Below the pieces are notes generated by a model. That model was not told the origin of the DNA and ran no database searches. It saw only the letters and a list, made by a program, of their open reading frames with translations. From Gracilibacillus alcaliphilus (GTDB taxonomy: Bacteria > Bacillota > Bacilli > Bacillales > Amphibacillaceae), in the NCBI RefSeq assembly GCF_016909015.1, contig NZ_JAFBFA010000034.1:1-59197 (forward strand): a stretch of 59,197 bases of DNA, in the 5' to 3' direction. Position 1 is the first letter of the stretch. Each line of letters starts with the position of its first letter. Below, in pieces: positions 34,518 through 43,367 of this stretch. The translations under genes and the position numbers were made by a program.

Positions 34518-35273
34518 GTGCAGCGTTATTTTGTGAAAGCAGACAATTGGCAGCAGCAAATGGTGATCATTACTGGCCAGGATTATCATCATATGGTACA
34601 TGTAATGCGTTTAAATCCTGGTGACAGATTTATTGCCAATCAGCCCAACGGTCAAGCGGCATTGTGCGAGATTATCGCTATTCAAGCTGATTCGATTGAG
34701 GCCGAGGTGCAGCAATGGCTGCAAGAAGAGGTAGAACTACCCGTTTCGGTGACGATAGCACAAGGAATACCAAAGGGAGATAAATGGGAGACTATTCTGC
34801 AAAAAGGGACAGAGCTGGGTGCAGCGACATTTATTCCTTTCCAAGCTCATCGCTCTGTGGCAAAATGGGACGAGAAGAAAGTAGCTAAGAAGCTGCCAAG
34901 ATGGAATAAAATTGTCAAAGAGGCAAGTGAACAATCCCATCGTACCGTTATTCCCGAAGTAACAACAGTAAAATCATTTAAAAAACTGCTTGAAATGAAC
35001 AAATCGTATGATTGGCTGTTTTTCGCCTATGAGGAAGCAGCCCGAGAGGTGGAATCAAGGCCTCTAAGCTACTATTTTTCACAAATCAAACCAGGTCAGT
35101 CTGTTTTAATTTGTATAGGTCCTGAAGGTGGTTTTACAGAGGAAGAAGCGCGAGCGTATCAAGCTAGCGGCTTTCAAGCGATTCGGCTAGGTCCAAGAAT
35201 TTTGCGGACAGAAACCGCACCGTTGTATGTTCTGGCAGGTTTATCTTATCAATTAGAAGAGCTGAATAATTGA
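34518..35273 (+). CDS. rsmE: 16S rRNA m3U1498 methyltransferase RsmE
   Basis: SPOUT-class methyltransferase modifying U1498 of 16S rRNA. 251 residues: an N-terminal PUA-like domain (MQRYFVKADNWQ, HHMVHVMRLNPGD) and a C-terminal trefoil-knot SAM site with VLICIGPEGGFTEEEA and LGPRILRTETAPLYVLAG. Start GTG 34518, preceded by GAAAGTAGGTAG inside the end of prmA. In B. subtilis mtaB follows, but here the conserved order ends and a solo hairpin A repeat comes next. Confidence 0.94.
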   Translation: MQRYFVKADNWQQQMVIITGQDYHHMVHVMRLNPGDRFIANQPNGQAALCEIIAIQADSIEAEVQQWLQEEVELPVSVTIAQGIPKGDKWETILQKGTELGAATFIPFQAHRSVAKWDEKKVAKKLPRWNKIVKEASEQSHRTVIPEVTTVKSFKKLLEMNKSYDWLFFAYEEAAREVESRPLSYYFSQIKPGQSVLICIGPEGGFTEEEARAYQASGFQAIRLGPRILRTETAPLYVLAGLSYQLEELNN

Positions 35274-35292
35274 CATATTCCATAAGAGGTCA

Positions 35293-35343
35293 AAGGGGCT
35301 GTTGCAAAATGTACTTGTTGCATTTTGTAACAGCTTTTTTATT
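35293..35343 (+). terminator. Solo hairpin A repeat acting as rsmE terminator
   Basis: AAAGGGGCTGTTGCAAAATG pairs with CATTTTGTAACAGCTTTTTT around TACTTGTTG, 20 bases after rsmE. The same palindrome begins the composite element at 23912. The remaining bases to 35716 hold no gene I can support. Confidence 0.75.
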
Positions 35344-35716
35344 GGTTGGAAAATTATAGAATTCCTACGTGTGGATACCTATTTGTCTAAGGCCAGCCAC
35401 GGTCATCCGATCACTCATCAACTAGCGCAACTTCCCTCATCTCGGTACGATAAAGAAGACTTGCCGAGCAGCTAAAAGCTGGTATTGCCATTTTAGGATG
35501 AAGAAGTAGCCCCACCATATTTCAAGAAAATCCAGCTCATATAGTATAAAAAAGATAGATTGAGGCATAAGAAGAACAGTATGACATGGAAGGGGTGGTA
35601 TGCAATGAAAAGGGTGCGGTGGTGTTTGCAGGAATGATATAAAAACCGTGTTGCAGAGGTGGAACTAATGGGATTTTTTAAATAAATCACTAGGAAAAAT
35701 AAAGGAGATGGAAAAG

Positions 35717-36328
35717 ATGTCAAATGTTAAACTAGCTGTCATTTTCTATAGTATGGGTGGTACAAACTATCAAATGGCCAAATGGGCTGCAGAAGCCGCA
35801 ACAGCCAGTGGTGCCGAAGCGAAAGTATTAAAAGTACAAGAATTAGCTCCTGAATCTGTTATTGAAGGAAATCCAGCATGGATGGCAACCGTAGAAGCGA
35901 CTAGGGATGTTGCAGTAGCAACATCAGATGATATTGAATGGGCAGATGCGATCTTATTTACTGTTCCAACACGTTTTGGGAATATGCCTTCACAAATGAA
36001 ACAGTTCCTTGACATACAAGGCGGATTATGGGCCAGTGGTAAAACAGTTAACAAAGTTGTCAGTGCGATGTCATCTGCGCAAAACCCGCATGGAGGACAA
36101 GAAGCAACTATTTTATCATTGTATACAAGTATGATGCATTGGGGAGCAATTATCGTTCCTCCTGGATATTCCGATCAAACTGTATTTGAAGCCGGCGGAA
36201 ATCCATATGGAACAAGTGTTACAGTGGATCAGAATGGGAAAATGGTTGAAGATGTAGAGAACACGGTGAAATATCAGGTGAAGCGTACGATTGCAGTTGC
36301 TGAATGGGTAAAACAAGCAAACCAATAA
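35717..36328 (+). CDS. WrbA-like flavodoxin-family NAD(P)H:quinone oxidoreductase
   Basis: FMN-dependent quinone reductase family, 203 residues. The FMN phosphate loop FYSMGGTNYQMAKWA (residues 10-24), WADAILFTVPTRFGNMPSQM (flavodoxin second loop) and GGQEATILSLYTSMMHWGAI are WrbA-like. It probably performs two-electron quinone reduction against oxidative stress. AAAGGAG lies 9 bases before ATG 35717; the ATG at 35708 overlaps the ribosome site. Monocistronic with a clear terminator. Confidence 0.87.
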   Translation: MSNVKLAVIFYSMGGTNYQMAKWAAEAATASGAEAKVLKVQELAPESVIEGNPAWMATVEATRDVAVATSDDIEWADAILFTVPTRFGNMPSQMKQFLDIQGGLWASGKTVNKVVSAMSSAQNPHGGQEATILSLYTSMMHWGAIIVPPGYSDQTVFEAGGNPYGTSVTVDQNGKMVEDVENTVKYQVKRTIAVAEWVKQANQ

Positions 36329-36370
36329 TTACTTCAGCTTTATGTGTGATAAACTATTATTAAATATATA

Positions 36371-36415
36371 AAACTCCTCCATATGCTATGATTCAAATAG
36401 ATTGGAGGAGTTTTT
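36371..36415 (+). terminator. Rho-independent terminator after the WrbA-like gene
   Basis: AAACTCCTCCA pairs with TGGAGGAGTTT over a 22-base partly structured loop, then TTTTT. Confidence 0.82.
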
Positions 36416-36553
36416 ACATACCTTTACTGCGAACTGGATATGTATGCAGCATATCATCTATACACTTGTGTAACAGGCTGATATCGATAGCGAAATGATA
36501 CTTACACTAGGCAGCGAAAGCCAAAACATGCTTGTAGTGGACAACAGTCAGGT

Positions 36554-38080
36554 TTAACTGCGGGTGTGAAGCGCACCAGTTATATAGCTGTAGTGCTTCT
36601 CCAATGCTTCTAGTTTTGCAGGATTGCTGGAGCGCAGCGCTTCATGAACTTCCTCAGCAGGAGGCAGGGTTCCTGCAGTGAAAACACGGGCAATCGTTTC
36701 ATGAAATGTTGTACTTGATATGACACTGAACAAACTTCCGAATACGACAATAAAGCCTGTAAACAACAGTACCATGACTTGCTCAACTGGTAAACTTGAA
36801 GTTCTCTCCCATAATAGATCAACGCTTTTTAAGGCAATTCCGAGAACTGCGGGAAACATAAACATATAAGCAGTCCATCCTACAGTGTCCACTGCCCAGG
36901 TGGTACGGATCAGCCATTGTGAACGATTTAACAAACTTATCCCACATATTGCATTAAGACTGAAAGAGCCCGAAATAATAAGGAAACAGAGTAGCAGCCA
37001 CCATGGTTTGGAACCGAAGACCATTGTCCACATGATCAAACTCACTGCGCTTCCTGCCGTAAATAAGACGGCAAAGAATAACTGGATCACTATTTTAACG
37101 GTTGTTCTTGTTTTGTTATGTTTCTCCGACTGAGCCCATTTCGGTGCAAGAGGACCAAGATCAGGGCCATCTCCGCCCGAAGCAGGTCGCCGCAAATGTT
37201 CAATGTCAGAGGCAAAAGTCTGGCCGACGATTTTACGTTCCAACAAAATATGTTTTGGGTCATTCGATTGTTTGGGATCGAACCAGATTTCAAATTCATT
37301 GCCAATAACCGGTGCCCACCTTGGATAATCGACGTAATGAAATGTCATCGTACATGTCTCACCGGCTGCCTGATATTCGACGCAAAGAGTAAATATCGGC
37401 TGTTGATCAAGCCAACTATCCTCAAATATGATGTTCGTCACTTTACCGATAACGTGTTCCCCATGTGCTAGCAGATGACTTGTGATTTGCTCCTGATTTA
37501 TTTCTTTGCGCCAGCCTGCCATCGACTTCCTTGCTGTATGAACGCCTGCCCAAGCGAGCAATCCAGCCATTAGTGCTGAACCAGCGGTGAACAGAGATAA
37601 CAGCATATTTTGAGAATGGAGATCAGGAAATATATCAGTCTGAATAAATGCTACCCCTGTACCAGTAATGATACCTAGAGAAGCCCCGCTGCACGCTACG
37701 GCTGTCGTGATATGTGCTAATGATTTCGGTGGTTTCGAGTGGCGCCCTGACACTGTATTTGCTCCAGCACGACCATAACCGAAAGCATGTATTAGAGGGG
37801 TTTTTACTGAATTATCTGATGTCTTTAGTAAGAATAACGTAACCGCTATCATTAAAGGTATAGCCCATTTTACTTCGGGAAGCATTTGCATTATCCATGA
37901 GGGAAGCAGCGCCAGTACCCACATTGTACAAATCCATGCGATAACGCCAATAGCTGCAAACCAGCGAAGCAGTAAAGCAATTATTCTATAGATAACGATA
38001 GAGCGATATTTGCGACGGATTTGCGGAGCCCAAGGTAATGGATACGATTTGCCTGTTGCCTGTGCCAACGGGAATGCCAT
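36554..38080 (-). CDS. Large multi-TM membrane protein with DUF3592-like soluble domain, unknown
   Basis: 508 residues, not recognised with confidence. Hydrophobic helices lie at about 30-60, 68-85, 125-150, 158-180, 330-355, 362-385, 395-420 and 435-460. Between helices 4 and 5 (about 195-310) is a soluble, beta-rich stretch: GEHVIGKVTNIIFED, FTLCVEYQAAGETCTM, GNEFEIWFDPKQSNDPKHIL. This pattern (G-K-V near the start, then W/Y-x-D-P and a P-x-x-x-L end) recalls DUF3592 domains. AAGGAGGG precedes the ATG. Base composition looks richer in G+C than neighbouring genes, suggesting recent acquisition. Monocistronic on the minus strand; role unknown. Confidence 0.6.
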   Translation of the reverse strand: MAFPLAQATGKSYPLPWAPQIRRKYRSIVIYRIIALLLRWFAAIGVIAWICTMWVLALLPSWIMQMLPEVKWAIPLMIAVTLFLLKTSDNSVKTPLIHAFGYGRAGANTVSGRHSKPPKSLAHITTAVACSGASLGIITGTGVAFIQTDIFPDLHSQNMLLSLFTAGSALMAGLLAWAGVHTARKSMAGWRKEINQEQITSHLLAHGEHVIGKVTNIIFEDSWLDQQPIFTLCVEYQAAGETCTMTFHYVDYPRWAPVIGNEFEIWFDPKQSNDPKHILLERKIVGQTFASDIEHLRRPASGGDGPDLGPLAPKWAQSEKHNKTRTTVKIVIQLFFAVLFTAGSAVSLIMWTMVFGSKPWWLLLCFLIISGSFSLNAICGISLLNRSQWLIRTTWAVDTVGWTAYMFMFPAVLGIALKSVDLLWERTSSLPVEQVMVLLFTGFIVVFGSLFSVISSTTFHETIARVFTAGTLPPAEEVHEALRSSNPAKLEALEKHYSYITGALHTRS

Positions 38081-38856
38081 GTTAACCCTCCTTTTTTGTT
38101 TTTTATCAAGATGCTAACCCATAGGTATGCACCCACTGAAGGAAATCTCACTATATTGGGGAAGAGGATTTGATATTACAGATAGCTGATGATATGTTGG
38201 GCAAACTAAAGAATGTACTACTTTTCCAGTCACAGAAGCAGTGCAGGCTCTTTATTCAGATATAAGTATAATAATCGAAAAATTTCAATTTTACCATACT
38301 ATTTTCATGCAATTTGAAAAAATACAGATTTGTGTCGGCAGCTTACTTTGACATGCGGCCGTATTTACATCGTGCTTTTTTGTGTTTTATCGTGAAGTTA
38401 GGTATTATAGGACATTTGTAATCAATATATACTATCGTCCGTTTTTATTTTGTGAAAGAGGTGTATATATGCCGGCCTGCATCATACCGTTTATATGATG
38501 TAGACGATCTCATACTATATACTGCAGGTGCATTGCTTTATTTCCCTCTAGAAAGAGTCTTCTGCCAATAAGTATTGTGTTATTCCTCGATGAACTTAAA
38601 TAGGGCGCTAAAAAACTATCACAAATGGAAATTCTATGAATTGCTGTAAGTTTCAGAATAATAGAGCTTTCACGTATGTGTTACAATATAATAAAAAAGA
38701 GCACAAACACCGATAATTCCAAGCCTGAAATTCAAGTATTAAAACATGTGGTATATGATGTATCTTCTTCATTTTACGTCTCAATAAGATAGGCTTTTCT
38801 TAAAAAAATTGTGGCAATGAATGGTGGGAGTGTACGAACTAAAAAGAGGAATAAAT
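38081..38856. other. 776-bp AT-rich intergenic region
   Basis: No supported gene. One small palindrome, CATCATA...TATGATG (about 38482-38502), is present. The promoter of the minus-strand membrane gene should lie within the first 150 bases, but I could not fix a -35/-10 pair. Frames are short and lack ribosome sites. Confidence 0.4.
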
Positions 38857-39277
38857 ATGGATGTAAAAGGAGTCCGGACCGGTTATTTATTAGGAATCAG
38901 CTTGCTTCTTTCTAGTATTTTCTATTTTTTTGCTTCAAGCAAGGGTTTGACCGTATTCCAAACGGAAATGGGTATTGATTTTGCTTGTTGTGTTATTACA
39001 AGTTGGATTTGTTAGCTATCAATCCATTACAAATGAAACATTGTTAAAAGAGGGGACCTTAATAAAAGTAAAACTTGTGCCTGTTGACCCGCGCTCCTTA
39101 TTGCAAGGAGATTATGTCATTTTAAGGTATGACATTTCCACCATATCTGACCTGGATAATCCCTCCGTTTGGAATGAGAAGGTATACAGTTACAAAACGA
39201 AGCAGAATTTGCCTATTTACGTGTTGGGAAAAACGGAAATGCCCTGCTGCAAAATGTGGAATGAAAACCTTCTTTAA
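38857..39277 (+). pseudogene. Decayed locus: DUF2157-like N-terminus joined to GDYXXLXY-protein fragment
   Basis: From ATG 38857 (after AAAGAGGA) a frame encodes MDVKGVRTGYLLGISLLLSS then IFYFFASS, like the first TM segment of DUF2157-type proteins, but it ends at 39015. In another frame, 38972-39277 encodes ILLVVLLQVGFVSYQSITNE followed by VPVDPRSLLQGDYVILRYDI, the GDYXXLXY-family signature. That family is usually encoded next to DUF2157/DUF4401 proteins. After GKTEM the frame stops early, while +1-frame residues (WFGVKSHKRIFLKNK, with an internal stop) resemble the missing end. Best read as an operon collapsed by deletion and frameshift. Confidence 0.55.
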
Positions 39278-39667
39278 AAAGTGCTATTCGATGGTTTGGT
39301 GTGAAAAGCCATAAGAGAATTTTTCTGAAAAATAAAAATAGTTGTTAACATATCAGTGAGTTTTATTTGGATTAGCTTGTGCATATATATCCGAAGGAAG
39401 TGGGAGTATTAATCACTCAGTTAGGAGCGTTTCAATGACAGGGATAATGATGCTATGATAAAATACATGAATATTTAGCAATCTTGACATAAAATAATGT
39501 CCGGAATAGATGATAAGTATTGTGCATCGGTGTATCTAGGTGCTGTATAATCTCTACATCATTTCATCTATTTCTTTCGTAATAGACAGCAGATAGTTTA
39601 ACAAAACTTATCAGGTTAGAACCAGTCATAAAAGTGTGAGAAATTATAAAAAAGGTCGTGCAGCAAA
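39278..39667. other. Intergenic before the SNF2 helicase
   Basis: Contains the out-of-frame tail of the decayed locus up to about 39350, then AT-rich sequence. TTGACA at 39484-39489 could be a -35 for the helicase gene but has only a weak -10 (TAGATG). No repeat family member seen. Confidence 0.35.
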
Positions 39668-42600
39668 ATGGTATCGATAACCAAACAGGAAATCAAGGAT
39701 CGGTGCGGAGAATTATCTTATAAATACGGAGAACGTCTGTGGAAAAAGGGAAATGTGCAATTAGCATTTCTAGATCAGCAAATTACAGGAACGGTAAGGA
39801 CAACAGATGATTTCCATTTAACGATCACCTATCAACAAAATAAAATAACAAATACTACATGTAGCTGTCCAACTCTAGGTTCATATAGCCTGGATTGCCA
39901 GCATATTGCCGCCGCACTAATTGGTATCCATGAAACAGAAAAGTCAGAAACGAGTGCCGTCTCCCTTACAGAAAAAGAATTTCGGCATCGCGGCTATTTT
40001 GAAACAAGACAGCCGCTCTCCATTGATTTCTATTTACGCTTACCCGAAAATACGAGACAGTCGGCATTGCAAATTGCCATTCGAATCAATGGAATTCTAG
40101 TAAAAGATATTGCTTCTTTCTTAGAAGCGTTAAGAAATAGAACAGACTTGCGGTTAGCGGGGAATAAGTCATTCAGTGCCGATTTTTTTTACTTTGAAGA
40201 TGCAGGTTATCAGATATTAGAACGACTGATTAACATCTACGAAGATCAGCAAATGCTCGGAAGCGATTTTTCAAATAATACTAGCTGGATCACAATCCCA
40301 ACTACAGCTTGGAATCAAATCGAACAACTATGTACCTCAGCTGCGCTTATTTCTCTTTATCGTAATGCAGACAAGTATCATAACAAACGGTTGTACTTTT
40401 TTGATGCAATGCCGCCCTTTTCTTTTCGTATTTGTCAAACAAAGGAACATTATTCGATTGAATTTAAGGAAAGTAGCGATACGGTATTTTTACTTGCCTA
40501 TCAACTGGTGTATCAGAAAGGTTCTCTCTATTTGTTAACCGAGGAAGAGAAACAGCTTGTCACTGTATGTGACCAATTATGGAAAAACCAAAAGCAGACT
40601 ACAGTTGTCAGGAAAGAGCAAATTTTATCCATTACTGCACGCCTAGAACGAATCGGGGAAGTGGAGGACACAGCAGGAATATTGAGAAATTCAACTGCCT
40701 CATTAAAGACAAGTGTCTATATTGATCGGGTTCATAATCGTTTGCTTGCTGGATTGGAGTTTCAATATGGGGATAAGAAGATAACTCCTTTTGAAAAGAC
40801 AACCTTAGTTCTTCGGGATAGGGAGAAAGAAACAGAAATCATTACTTTTCTTGAAAAATATGGTTTTTCTAATATTGATGACAGTTTTATTTTGCAGAAT
40901 GAACAATTGGAATATGATTTTTTATACCGTCACTTACCGGAATTATATAAGCTGGCAAAAGTGTATGTGACGAATGCTGTACGAAACCAGATCAGCAAGA
41001 AACAATTTCAGCCAATTGTCCGTGTCAAGCATAAACGAGATCGTACGAATTGGCTGGCCTTTTCCTTTGAGATAAAAGGTTTTTGGAAGCAGGAAGTTCG
41101 CCAAATTCTAGAGGCTATAGAAGAAAAGCGCCCTTACTATCTTTTGAAAGACGGCTCCTTTCTTACTTTGGAGACAGAAGAAATCAAGGAACTCGAAAAA
41201 TTCCTGTCGGCAGTGTCCTTGACGCCAACGGAAATATTACATGAGGTGGAGCTCTCATTAAAAGAAGGACTATCTTTTGCCCATCGGATGGAAGAGAATG
41301 GTTACCTGGCAGAGCCTCAAGTATTCAAAGCGATGCTGGCGGAGATTCAAGCACCCAGACAGGAAGCTTATCCAATTGCAGAGGAAATCCTACCTCTGTT
41401 AAAGGCATACCAACAGGATGGAGTTCGTTGGATGCTTGCAGTAGCAAGTGCTGGATTAGGAGGTGTTTTGGCAGATGAAATGGGGTTGGGAAAGACGGTT
41501 CAAGCAATTGCGTTTTGTGTGACACAGCTGCAGAAACGCCCAAAGAACAAGCGGCCTATTCTGATTGTTTGCCCAACCTCACTTTGTTATCAGTGGAAAC
41601 AGGAATGGGAAATATTTGCTCCGCATGTTTCGGTTGTCATTTTAGATGGGGCAGTAAAAGAACGAAAGCAAAAGAAAAAAACAGCAGAACATGTGGATGT
41701 TTGGATTATATCGTACGGTATTTTAAAAAATGAAATAGATTGGATCAAAAAAGGGAATAGGATGTTTGAAACGATTATTTTTGATGAGGCACAGACTTTT
41801 AAAAACCCAGCTACACAGGTTTTTCGTATAGTGAAAAAGTTACAGGCGGTCCATTGTTTTGCGTTAACAGGTACACCTTTAGAGAACAAAATAGAGGATC
41901 TGTGGTCTATTTTCCAGGTTGTTTTTCCAGAACTGCTGGGCGGATTAAAGGATTTTAGTCAACTGCGTATGGATCAAGTATTGCGCAGAATCCATCCGTT
42001 TATGCTTCGCAGAGAAAAAAAGGATGTATTGCAGCAGCTTCCTTCCAAAAAAGAATATATTGAACGTGTTGCCTTAACAGAGCAAGAGAAGAAACTTTAT
42101 ATTGCTTATTTAGCCAAATTGAGACATCCATCATATAAACATTTGGATCAAGAAACCATCCGTAAAAATCGAATTAGAATTTTAGCAGGTATTACAAGAC
42201 TGAGACAAATCTGCTGCCATCCAGCTTTGTTTGTACGGGACTACCCTGCGAATTCTGCAAAGCTTCGTCGTCTAACAGAATTGGTGAAAGATGCGAAGCG
42301 CGCTGGAAAACGGCTATTGATTTTTTCACAATTTACAAAAATGCTTGTCATGATTGGACAAGTACTGAGGAATGAAGATATACATTATTTTTATATGGAT
42401 GGACAAACGCCTTCAGAAGAACGATTGCAAATTTGCAGAGCCTTTAATCAGGGAGAGAATGACATTTGCTTAATTTCCTTGAAAGCGGGTGGTACAGGAC
42501 TGAATTTAGTCGGGGCAGATACAGTTATTTTATATGATACATGGTGGAATCCGGCAGTAGAAGATCAGGCTATCGACCGAGCCCACCGGATTGGGCAAAT

Positions 42601-42778
42601 GGATCATGTAACAGTGATTCGCTTGCTGACAGAAGGTACGGTAGAAGAAAAAATGTATGATTTGCAGCAGAAGAAAAGAAAACTGATGGAACAAATGGTA
42701 CAAACCAAGGGGCTGTGGATGGATCAGCTGACAGATGAGGATATCGAAATTTTATTGCAAGATACACCTCTTTTATAA
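39668..42778 (+). CDS. SNF2-family ATP-dependent helicase with SWIM zinc finger
   Basis: Swi2/Snf2 DNA translocase, 1036 residues. N-terminal SWIM zinc motif CSCPTLGSYSLDCQH (C-x-C-xn-C-x-H, about residues 64-79), then a long middle region (about 100-560) of the bacterial SNF2-associated type. The SNF2 ATPase has Walker A DEMGLGKTVQ (about 602-611), ICPTSLCYQW-like motif Ia, Walker B DEAQ (about 705), FALTGTPLENKIEDLW, then the helicase C domain with LIFSQFTKMLVMIG, LISLKAGGTGLNL and DRAHRIGQ. Such proteins remodel nucleoprotein or assist RNA polymerase; the exact role is unknown. No partner nuclease or methylase is adjacent, so a defence role is not indicated. Confidence 0.9.
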   Translation: MVSITKQEIKDRCGELSYKYGERLWKKGNVQLAFLDQQITGTVRTTDDFHLTITYQQNKITNTTCSCPTLGSYSLDCQHIAAALIGIHETEKSETSAVSLTEKEFRHRGYFETRQPLSIDFYLRLPENTRQSALQIAIRINGILVKDIASFLEALRNRTDLRLAGNKSFSADFFYFEDAGYQILERLINIYEDQQMLGSDFSNNTSWITIPTTAWNQIEQLCTSAALISLYRNADKYHNKRLYFFDAMPPFSFRICQTKEHYSIEFKESSDTVFLLAYQLVYQKGSLYLLTEEEKQLVTVCDQLWKNQKQTTVVRKEQILSITARLERIGEVEDTAGILRNSTASLKTSVYIDRVHNRLLAGLEFQYGDKKITPFEKTTLVLRDREKETEIITFLEKYGFSNIDDSFILQNEQLEYDFLYRHLPELYKLAKVYVTNAVRNQISKKQFQPIVRVKHKRDRTNWLAFSFEIKGFWKQEVRQILEAIEEKRPYYLLKDGSFLTLETEEIKELEKFLSAVSLTPTEILHEVELSLKEGLSFAHRMEENGYLAEPQVFKAMLAEIQAPRQEAYPIAEEILPLLKAYQQDGVRWMLAVASAGLGGVLADEMGLGKTVQAIAFCVTQLQKRPKNKRPILIVCPTSLCYQWKQEWEIFAPHVSVVILDGAVKERKQKKKTAEHVDVWIISYGILKNEIDWIKKGNRMFETIIFDEAQTFKNPATQVFRIVKKLQAVHCFALTGTPLENKIEDLWSIFQVVFPELLGGLKDFSQLRMDQVLRRIHPFMLRREKKDVLQQLPSKKEYIERVALTEQEKKLYIAYLAKLRHPSYKHLDQETIRKNRIRILAGITRLRQICCHPALFVRDYPANSAKLRRLTELVKDAKRAGKRLLIFSQFTKMLVMIGQVLRNEDIHYFYMDGQTPSEERLQICRAFNQGENDICLISLKAGGTGLNLVGADTVILYDTWWNPAVEDQAIDRAHRIGQMDHVTVIRLLTEGTVEEKMYDLQQKKRKLMEQMVQTKGLWMDQLTDEDIEILLQDTPLL

Positions 42779-42793
42779 GTCATTTCTTTTAAC

Positions 42794-42819
42794 AAAAACC
42801 ACTCTCATGAGTGGTTTTG
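42794..42819 (+). terminator. Terminator after the SNF2 helicase
   Basis: AAAACCACTC pairs with GAGTGGTTTT around TCAT, 15 bases after the stop. Confidence 0.78.
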
Positions 42820-42874
42820 ATATGTACTTAACATTCACTTCTGAATTTTGGCCTATTAAAAAAAGTTGAAGGAT

Positions 42875-43051
42875 ATGGAAAAGAGAATTATCATTCTACT
42901 TTGCAGTAAGGAGAGATGGATTAAAAAGATGTTTATGGGTGTTTTGTTAGTGTTCATAGTATTAATGGGTTCTTATTTTGATAACAATATAACTTATATA
43001 AATAAGCCATTAAAAAAGTCTACAATGCAGGATTTACTGAAAAACAAATAA
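42875..43051 (+). CDS. Small single-TM protein (about 58 aa), doubtful
   Basis: MEKRIIILLCSKERWIKKMF, a hydrophobic segment (GVLLVFIVLMGSYF), then a polar tail ending MQDLLKNK. Possible starts are TTG 42866, ATG 42875 and ATG 42929; none has an ideal ribosome site (GAAGGA abuts 42875, AAGGAGAG is 15 bases before 42929). One TM helix with positive residues before it suggests a membrane peptide. It could equally be a fragment of a lost gene, since the next 300 bases show no intact gene. Confidence 0.3.
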   Translation: MEKRIIILLCSKERWIKKMFMGVLLVFIVLMGSYFDNNITYINKPLKKSTMQDLLKNK

Positions 43052-43192
43052 AATGAAAGGATGGTACGGTATTAAACGATGATGAAAACCCAAGTAATGA
43101 AAAACGCTACTTCTGTTAGTCAGCAGACAACCGTGACGCCTTCGCCAAATCGGTATCCGCTCGTAAGAATTCTATAATTTCCTAATCAATAA

Positions 43193-43236
43193 AAGCTGTC
43201 GCAGAATGCAACATGTACATTGTGCAACAGCCCAGC
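43193..43236 (-). terminator. Solo hairpin A repeat (inverted), likely pit terminator
   Basis: On the minus strand it reads GGGCTGTTGCACAATGTACATG then TTGCATTCTGCGACAGCTTTTATTG: hairpin A with a T-rich tail, about 130 bases after the phosphate transporter stop. Same family as 35293 and 23912. Confidence 0.6.
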
Positions 43237-43367
43237 CCCTCTATTATATAGAATTTGTAGATTTTTAAAACAAAGTCACTAGTAGCTTTTCTGCAGAGAA
43301 AGTATGAAGTTCATCTCCATATCATATTCTTAATGGTTTGTAACAGCTACAATAGACAAAATGATTG

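Noticed and set aside
39668..42778. SNF2 helicase as part of an anti-phage system (DISARM-like)
   Set aside because: Neighbouring genes are phosphate transport, small ORFs and a decayed locus; no methylase, DUF1998 or nuclease partner is encoded.
43079..43177. 32-codon frame after the small membrane ORF
   Set aside because: No convincing ribosome site, no hydrophobic or conserved feature, and the region looks decayed.
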